DNA from: Pelodera strongyloides
Lineage: Eukaryota; Nematoda; Chromadorea; Rhabditida; Rhabditidae
Assembly (NCBI GenBank): GCA_036852015.1
Contig: JAANDG010000608.1
Location: 1 to 64,000, forward strand
Length of the DNA stretch: 64,000 bases
Direction: 5' to 3'
The notes beneath the pieces were generated by a model, which saw only the letters and a list, made by a program, of their open reading frames with translations, searched no databases and was not told the DNA's origin. A program made the position numbers and the translations under genes. This document shows, piece after piece, positions 56,401-64,000 of this stretch (positions are counted from its first letter, which is position 1; each line of letters opens with the position of its first letter).

Positions 56401-58738
56401 ACCTCGTCACCAGTGTTTTACTCATTTGGTCGGATGAAAACGCAGTACTTCCATAGTGCATTACGGATCCCAGGTCGTAGGGAATCTAAATTAAAACCGG
56501 GCCTTTACAATGCAATAATTTAATAATTTCTTTCAAAAATGGTATGTTCAGACTTACCCCCAACGTGTCGATTTCTTCGGTTCTTTGAAGAAAATCGCTC
56601 ATATACGAGGGGAGAATGAAGTCCTTTTCCACCTGAAGTTATGGCTTTGATGAACTTTAGAACTTATTTATTGATAATCTGGAGGTGTAAGTTACGCTTT
56701 TGGTGAGTTTTGGCTTATGTGGATGCGGGTATCATGTAATTTTTCGGAAATCCACTTATTTCGCCATAAGATATTTTAGGAAAACTCTTTTTCCCGCGAC
56801 TACGAAAACATAATTCCAACCTGCACATAATTGGACGCATCTGGTCGGCTCTGTTCGTGCCACAGTCCCAATGCGTGTCCGATCTCGTGTTCAATAATAC
56901 CCAACTGAAAAGAAAAGAATAAACTTGCCAAGTTGATGTGAACGGAACATACCCGCCTAGCCTATGACTAACTTGACCTGTGCATAGGCATGGTGCGGTA
57001 TATCTTTTGACGAGTACTTTTTTTTTTATTAATCCCGAACTTTTTGCCATTTCAGTCGAGTGGTGGAGGATTTTCAAGGTAAATAAAAAAAAATACCTTG
57101 CCACAATTTTCACCAATCGATACTCCCTGACGCCCACCATTGCGACCAATCATTGAATAACAACTAGAAAAAAGTCTGAGCTTGTTTTATAAAATGTGAA
57201 TGAAATCAAAGGGTACTAGTTGCAATAAACATTCAACAATCACAAAAATAAGAGAGGGTTAAGATTAAACGCTCAATCCAAGCACCTACCCTTGTCCCTT
57301 GAAGAACTCAATATAATCGTCGTCATCAGATAGCTCTTCGTGCACGTTTTCGAAGATGAGACACGTTTGGCTTTCCCAGAAACTGATGGCCTGCACAACT
57401 TGGGATATGGTGTAGAATTCTGAATTATGTACATAACGGGTGTAATTTTACGCCGGGTTTGGGATGCAGACGTGATCAAACTACAAATATAATGTTGATC
57501 TTGAATTGTAAACTTTCAATGGAGTAAATTGCAAGAGAATTCAAACTACAAACCTAGACTCTCATGAAATCGATATCTAATCGGCATGTCCAACCATTTG
57601 GCGTCCGGGTCCGAGTGGAAGCTAAACGAACGATTAGATTTGCACTGGGTACTCTAAATGAAGCAACATATTGTGAGTAGTAATCAAACAAATTTTATAC
57701 CAAGTGAGGATTCACTATGTATATCTCCTGCCCATAAACTCCCACCTCCTGGGTTTCCTCCTCCCGTTTCTCCTCCCTCTCCTTCCCTTCTTTCCGTCGA
57801 GTTTAGAGATTTGATCAAGAATGTTGAGTGCTTGTTTCTTATTGAGAAAGATGTCACCTAAAGAGCTGATTTGAGGTGTATTTTTAATGTTATCTTCTCG
57901 TAAATATAACACATACTGTGCGCAAATGCTGTGCGCAAATGGTGCGCAAATGGTCCTGGTGCGCAAATGCGAAGTTTCTTGTATGCTTGTTATTCCGATG
58001 TTTTCCGGCCAAACCGGCCAAACGAACTGAAAATACCTTCAAAGAGATAGGGTGATAACTCCTTCTTTACTTCAGGTTGTTGTGCGGAAATGGCCACTGG
58101 TTTCTTCGCATCTTCGACAGCCTAAAAAGACAAAGAAATCATAATGTATAATAATATATGTAGTTTTTAATAACCTGCAACTGCGTATATTTGTCATAGT
58201 AATAGAAGGTTGTTGGCACCCAGCTTGTTGCTTGGTTCAGCTCAATTATTACACTCCTACAAGATTTAAAGTAATTAATATCCGAAACGATCAACTCACA
58301 TCACTCCCAAACTCCCTATTACCGTACACCTTCTTATGAGCGGTTTGCTTCATTTTGAGAAGCAACTCGGTGACAGAATCTAGTTGTCCATCGTCGACCT
58401 GCAAGAATTTGTGCATGAAATCTTTAGTTTCTGGTCACGGATATAAACAAAATTTTATCAAAAGGTCTTGAAAGAATGAGTGTACCAACTACAATCCTGC
58501 AGTGAACTGTTCTCATCACATATGTTCTATTGTTTTTGTGGAACAGCTTGTTTAGCTGCGCAGGAAAACAACTTTTTGTGCGGTTTGATTAAATTGCATC
58601 TAACAAAAATATAAATGATAAAATGTAAATGACTACCTTGAAGAATCTCTCCAGTTCTTGTTCTATACTTGCCGCACCATCCACGTATACAAATATGGAC
58701 AGGAAAAGAAGTAGTACCACAGTATTTAGTGGTATCAT
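53429..58738 (-). CDS. Astacin-family zinc metalloprotease (NAS subfamily V type), 681 aa
   Basis: Secreted metalloprotease; C. elegans relatives (nas-33 to nas-38, incl. dpy-31, nas-36, nas-37) act in hatching, moulting and collagen processing. Exons (-): 58,637-58,738, 58,328-58,398, 58,175-58,256, 58,037-58,121, 57,746-57,857, 57,554-57,621, 57,290-57,419, 57,097-57,163, 56,821-56,904, 56,558-56,632, 56,403-56,485, 56,093-56,178, 55,861-55,986, 55,637-55,749, 55,151-55,272, 54,748-54,863, 54,503-54,553, 54,176-54,302, 53,753-53,863, 53,429-53,663. Order: signal peptide ([17 protein letters not shown]), prodomain ending [15 protein letters not shown], astacin domain with [12 protein letters not shown] (zinc His 245/249/255) and Met-turn SVMHYG, EGF (~350-388), CUB (~392-505), TSP1 ([17 protein letters not shown]), short tail. 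All phases agree except one exon (55,272) that needs a CAT rather than CAG acceptor. The tail exon is least certain. The exact orthologue is not determined. Confidence 0.9.
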
Positions 58739-61237
58739 CACCCTGAGGTTATTTAATTATCTTGTGATTATAATATCGTAAGTAGAGGTGCTGAGAAATA
58801 AGAACGAAAAAGCTAAGAAATATGTACGAAGACAATTGGGAAACTTTTTTTCTACCCTAGTAAAAGTGTAAAGGAAGATAGAATGCGAGTATATTTAGTT
58901 GTGTGGACGTATAATCATACAGATCACCTAAGTCGGTAAAGTGCTTGATAATAAAGGACATATGTAGCTCAAATTTGCTCAAATATGCAGAAAAAAAAGA
59001 ATATTGAGGGAGTTTGGCCTTAGTATTCTCCACCTTTATATTGCATCGTTCCATTTAAAAAGGAACATTAGATTCTTCTGATAAATCGCATAAAAATCCC
59101 TATGAATGTCCCTTTTTGTGGCCACAAAGGGAGTGGTTGTATGTTTAGTCACAAATAAAGAAAATCATAAAAATGTCAAAGAAAATGTGACCTATTTGTT
59201 GAAACTGGTCATCCTCGTTTGTTCAGATTTGTATGCATAACCGTTGCCAAAAATTTGGATTTGTACTTTTGCTTTAACAGATCGGTGTACTGCTCGGTAA
59301 GAGTACAACAACAAAAGGGCTTTGGCCATTTTTGGATTCCCAGTGAGACTCTTAGAAAACTAGCGATATGTATAATCGTCTGTGACACATATGCGACTTA
59401 GTATTTCAAACAAGAGTTTACATTTTGACATGTTTTTTTTTCACGTTTGCTGCGCAAGATATTGGATAAAGCGAAATTACATCTTTCAGAAAAGGGTGAA
59501 AGCTTGTGTGAAAGTGAAACGATGGCAGGTTTCTCTTCATGCCAAAATGCAGGAAAAGTGTAATTAAGTCCGAATATGGATCGAAATAGAGAGAAATTTT
59601 GGAGCTTAATGTGGCAGTCACATTGATTGATTGGATGTTGTAGATGCCTGAAGGCCTGATAAGAGATAAGAGATAAGGGAGAAAGAGAGAAATCATACAT
59701 AGAGAGAGAGCATATAGAATGAGGAGGGGGAGACTTTGTCACCAAGTTTGTCTGCATAAACTTTGTCGACGACAAGATCAAGTCTCTTGGTGAAACATAA
59801 GGAGGGTTGAGAGAAATAGGGAGAGAAATATAGAGAGGGATGGCGAGAATGAGAGAGAGAGAGAGAGAGTTTGAGAGGAGATAACTCGTACTTTATCATA
59901 TACCTGTTCCACGGCTCCAGACTCTGCGTCTAGTTTACGTAGGTTCAAAAATTTAATGTTCATCCCCTTGCTGATTTACATGTTCAAGCCTGAAAACGAT
60001 AGCGCTGCTAACCCTGAGGCCATATTCACCACTCAATTCCCCATAGGGAATTCCCCGTCTTTTCCCTGCCTATCTCACAATAGAAATATAATGCTATTTT
60101 CTTTCCCCAGGAAACATTTCCCCGAGGGAATCGGAGTGGTAAATATGGCCTCTGTAAAAAAATAAAACGCAGGCTTCCCAACTCCAATAAACGGTTTTAA
60201 AGTTTACTTTCTCATGGGAAACAATATGTTCACAATGTGCAAGAGATGCCTCAGGTTCTGTCGATATCAAGTGACGCAACTCAACCAAGGTTCTGCCCGA
60301 AGAGGTCATGTCTCATGTCGTATCGAGACTGGTTCCACCCCAAGTCACGCGGAAAAGCCTGCGGGCCTGCACGCATGCCTGACGGCTTATACAGACACTG
60401 ATCTGTGAGATCAATTCCAATGTAAACTTTAACATGAGGATGGAATTTTTTTTTTCAAAAATGTCGTCAGTTGTGAATCTACAAAAGCATATTCGAAACA
60501 CATTAATAAGCGCTCGACAAGTTTTATTTCAATATATCACTCAAACAAAACATAAATAATCTCAAGATGTCAAAGTAAAAAAAAACTGTTGAAAACAACA
60601 GAGCGTGGAGATTGTGTCGCGAGCTCAATTCTTAGTTCACAATGAATAATTTTCTTTTTTGTTTACACGAACTTGGTAGTGGGAAACCTAAGTTGCCGGG
60701 CACGCGTTTAGTTATAAAAGAAAGATTCACACCTAACAATAAACATACAGTTCTCACAACGATCAAATCAAGTGTAAGTGAAAGGATATTTAAGTGAAAA
60801 CACCAATCGAAGTCTGCTCAGGATTTCACAAAACTTACGCGAGTCAAGTTCCTAATTAACTGGAGCGCCGCGCAGCGCGGCGTAACATCGGAGTTTCAAG
60901 CACAGACTCTTGTAAGAGACGCAATATGTAGCGGGCAATTGCGTATTTTGCTCACGTAACTTGGTGAAATCCTGGAAATCGTAAAGCAATGCGTAAGTGA
61001 TACACGTATTAGTGGCGATGAAGTAGACATGAAATTCAGTTAGAAACTCGAAAAATACATAAAAATAAGAACGACTATAAAAAAATTAAACAAATAATTA
61101 TCCGAAAACAAATTACGGATCATGCACAAGGTTCATCAATCTGAAACACTGATCCAAACCTAAAAGTAAAGTATCAAAATACATATCAACAAACTTGGGC
61201 ATGGCGAAAACAAAAGTAAGCTACTAATAAAGCGTCT
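58739..61237. other. Intergenic region between the astacin and FAS1 genes
   Basis: Upstream of the astacin ATG and downstream of the FAS1 stop. Holds a GA-rich tract (about 59,665-59,715 and 59,800-59,880), a MITE (60,014-60,153) and AT-rich sequence. A short GCGCCGCGCAGCGCGGCG palindrome lies at about 60,865. No coding exon was recognised. Confidence 0.6.
60014..60153. mobile_element. Foldback element, 'GAGGCCATATTCACCACTC' family (copy 3)
   Basis: CTGAGGCCATATTCACCACT at left and GTGGTAAATATGGCCTC at right, with the TAGGGAATTCCCC and CCCCGAGGGAATCGG landmarks of the 6,938 copy. Confidence 0.88.
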
Positions 61238-63953
61238 CTATAAAACAAAATGCGTGGTAAATTGTGAGTACATTAACAAGATAATTAGAAAATATCCACC
61301 GTAATCGGTTCGCCATCGTATTAATGCCATAAACATAACAGAAGATATTAGAACCCAAAAGTACTGTAGCTCAGACTTGGGGGCCTCCGCTCTGAGGTCG
61401 GGTTCGTATATGAGGACATTGTCAATCATATGCATGAATCCATTGATTCCGGCTATTTCACCACCTTCTATCACACGAGCAACTCGATTACCGCGAGGCC
61501 AGTATAACTCGAAATCTGAAAGAAAAGGAAATTGAAATTGAAATGTGGATTTCTAAATATGAACTGTCTTGCCCCCACATTAAAATATCATGGAAACAAT
61601 ACTGCCACCATTAATAAGGGTTTTATTATAATGCTCACATCGTCCTCTCCTCCTAATAACAACCTTCTCGTCGTTCATCATTACATAAGTTCGTTCTCTC
61701 AGATCCGTGTACATCAGCGCTTGGCCCTGAAAGTCATAGATTTATTTATTTTTATAACACCGAGGTGTGCTCAAATAATATGATGAAGAGACAGCAATGC
61801 ACATATAACGAAACCATTTGTACTATAGATGAACAATGCATTAGAGAAACAGTTACCGCGAGATCAGTTCCGGGGTTGCATTTAGAACTCGCCGATCAGT
61901 ATCGACTTAATAATAAATGATACCTGTATAATGTGTCGCTTATAGACATACTGTAACGCAAGCCAATGGTTTCCATCGTTCATTCGAGCACGTAAAGATA
62001 CTGGGACCTGCAATACATTGAATTGAATCATTTCTGAAAGTGGTTATTCATGTTCGTTATCTTGGAAACCTCACCATAGGTGCCGACTCAATCGAAGTCG
62101 ACTCAAGGCTGCCTACTCAAGCCGCAGCCTCAATCAACTTATACTATACTAATGGCTGAATTCATAGCTAGTCGATTCGAGCGATTCATATGGTTTCGCT
62201 TCGGTTACTTATTTTTGAACATATTTATAAAACAAGTGAGAACGTACATTAGCAAGTATGAATCTATCTTATTAAAAATATATCTGCCAACCTTGTCCCA
62301 CGCTTCATCAGTTGGTACGAAGAAGGTAAAGTTTTGTTCCGGAGTCAACACTTGCCATGGGTCCAGAGAATAACGAAGTTGGATATTAGATAACATTTCA
62401 TACGAACGTCTGAACACAAATATATCATTTACACTATTGCAAAGTAATAATAACAAATTATGTTTAAAATAATTAACACAAAACAAGCAACTTTTAAAAT
62501 AATTATATACCTTCAACAATGCTATTTATAATTATAAAAAAAATTATAAAAAAAATTCAATAATACTAAAAATAGAATTGCCTTACTGTAAGCGTGTTTC
62601 GTTCTTCAAAATTTCCCATAATGATTGATAGGGAACTCCCAAAACACGCTCGATATAGTGTACAATTCCTAAAGAAGTAAAATATATTATATAAATGGGC
62701 GTAATATTATAATTAAATAACATCACTAACAAGTATCACTATGTTGATGCACAGCAAAAAATATCATTCCTGATATTCGCCCTTTTGCAAACATGGCGTA
62801 CGTGCACGGATGGCCGAGTGGTCTAAGGCGCCAGACTCAAGCTATAGCTTCCTGCGAGTGTGTGGGTTCGGGTCTTCTGGTATGGTAATCCATGCGTGGG
62901 TTCGAATCCCACTTCGTGCAAAAGTTTTGCGGGCTATTTGTAATTAGGATATTGAGCGTTTTTCTTTAATTTCAAGTTCTAATACTCAATTTTCAATATT
63001 TTTTAAAAGTGTTATTAATTAAATTAAAGGTGATTTACCCACCATTTGTAGCCGCAACATTGTCCATTATAATAGCAGTTTTTATTCCACCTCCGATCAC
63101 ATAATAAGCTAAAATAAATAAATAAATAGATAAATAAACGAAAATTCAGTATTAAAAAAAGTTTCTGGTTTTTCCCAATGCGGCTAATTTTTTTGGGGCT
63201 AACTGATACACTATCAAAATACAAAGGATGGATCAGGTCTAACGTTTATGTTTCAATATGTTGAAAGTTTAAAAGTAAGTAATAATGAATGTAAAATAAA
63301 AGGAAATAAATATAACTTACTAATATTATTCTTCGGCCACTCGCCCCTAACAAAGTATAATTGTCGCATATTATCCACTGTATTCACAATTGTCTCATTT
63401 GTAATTTCATCACTAGTCAACTCTTTGGCGGGAACAATGTGAAGTTTGAGAATCTGAATTATACAGTTTGGCAAGATACTATGGAAATAAAAAGTTGAAA
63501 TGGCTGTGCCTAGTAATGGCTGCTCACCCAATGGCGGACCCAAAGTGCGCGGCGAGCGCGGCGCACCCACTGAGACGGCCAAAGTTGCGCGCAAATGGAA
63601 AAATCCAAGAACGGGAAATTTTTGTTTATGTATATTTGTCGGAAACCTTAGCACCATGAGCCAAAATATTTCTGATTTAAAATAAAGATCCAAACTGAGG
63701 AGCAAAAATGATCAGTTCACTGTGTGCAACTATGCACTACTCTGTAAAACTAGGTTATCTCCACCTGTTCCAGCCAAATTCGATCCCTTAGCAATCGTCT
63801 CTCAATATATTCTGGAATTCGTTCAAATGCCTCATTGTAAGGAGCAAAGAAAGTAACCAAGCCGCCAGTCGCCGAGAAATAATTCCTGACTATTTGACCG
63901 ATTGTATTGATATAACGCATCAATGTTGTACATCGATAGTTATCCATGACGAG
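61238..63953 (-). CDS. Fasciclin (FAS1) domain protein, two FAS1 domains, 5' end outside window
   Basis: Eight exons (minus strand, phases agree): 63,765-63,953, 63,321-63,453, 63,043-63,108, 62,587-62,668, 62,292-62,409, 61,924-62,007, 61,639-61,726, 61,238-61,515; the first begins with an acceptor, so earlier exons lie beyond 64,000. At least 345 aa. First FAS1 domain: LVTFFAPYNEAFERIP, LKLHIVPAKEL, NGIVHYIERVLGVP. Second: FTFFVPTDEAWDKV, YVYKRHIIQGQAL, INGFMHMIDNVLIYE. These are the paired H1/H2 FAS1 motifs found in periostin/TGFBI and fasciclin-I adhesion proteins. The C-terminus is hydrophobic (YFWVLISSVMFMALI, YFLIILLMY), suggesting GPI or membrane anchoring. Expected at the cell surface or in the matrix. 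The intron 62,669-63,042 holds a tRNA gene on the other strand. Confidence 0.9.
62804..62919 (+). tRNA. tRNA-Leu (anticodon CAA) with intron
   Basis: Acceptor stem GCACGGA pairs with TTCGTGC. The D-arm/A-box is GGCCGAGTGGTCTAAGGCGC, the B-box is GGTTCGAATCCC, and a long variable arm is present (type II tRNA). The anticodon stem CCAGA/TCTGG encloses CAA at 62,838-62,840, followed by an intron of about 32 nt. Introns in tRNA-Leu(CAA) are usual in eukaryotes, including nematodes. It lies inside an intron of the FAS1 gene, opposite strand. Confidence 0.95.
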
Positions 63954-64000
63954 CTGAATAGTTTACATTGAATGGTACATTCACGAATAACGACGTCTCG

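Noticed and set aside
63468..63685. Plus-strand open frames of 61-63 aa
   Set aside because: They lie in a FAS1-gene intron over a GC-rich repeat-like block; no conserved sequence and no splice context.

Overview
The window looks like a nematode genome (Rhabditida, Caenorhabditis-like), not a bacterium, plasmid or virus. Genes are split into many short exons with GT donors and the nematode acceptor consensus TTTTCAG, base composition is AT-rich, and the protein families are nematode ones: a patched-related (PTR) protein, the BLI-4/kex2-furin convertase and a domain-rich NAS astacin. Gene models were built by hand by joining exons whose splice phases agree; exon coordinates are in the entries. 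No RNA evidence was available.

Layout: 1-4,900 (+) 3' half of a patched-related (RND) membrane protein. 4,901-18,527 is about 13.6 kb with no supportable gene and several foldback elements (MITEs). 18,528-32,449 (+) is a complete bli-4 homologue (copy 1) with an 18-exon catalytic core and several alternative 3' ends: read-through stop, soluble tail, single-TM tail, and Cys-rich plus TM tail. 35,285-39,979 (+) is a second bli-4 copy with an intact catalytic triad but only a short read-through C-terminus. The two copies are a tandem segmental duplication that also carried the 3' end of the next gene: degenerate exons of it lie at about 34,556-34,854, and the intact gene (264-aa coiled-coil protein) is at 43,279-44,830 (-). 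45,137-47,499 (+) encodes a 416-aa basic protein with a C-terminal SH2-like domain, divergent from the coiled-coil gene. 48,807-51,154 (+) encodes a 155-aa two-TM protein of the TMEM134/TMEM230 (DUF872) type. 53,429-58,738 (-) encodes a NAS subfamily V-type astacin (prodomain, astacin, EGF, CUB, TSP1). 61,238-63,953 (-, 5' end outside) encodes a protein with two fasciclin (FAS1) domains; an intron-containing tRNA-Leu(CAA) lies inside one of its introns on the other strand.

Functional theme (inference): PTR proteins, BLI-4 and subfamily V astacins all act in nematode cuticle formation and moulting, and FAS1 proteins are extracellular or surface-anchored, so much of the window concerns the extracellular matrix. 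The astacin prodomain ends in a very basic stretch that a BLI-4-type convertase could cut.

Repeats are dense. At least seven inverted-repeat families are visible, two of them (and one single-copy element) flanked by TTAA, which suggests piggyBac-like mobilisation. The most unusual structures are a perfect 34-bp inverted repeat over a bli-4 splice donor, a foldback array of ~46-bp repeats around a GC-rich hairpin at 41.15-42.1 kb, an SH2 domain lacking its key arginine, and an apparent non-AG splice acceptor in the astacin CUB domain.
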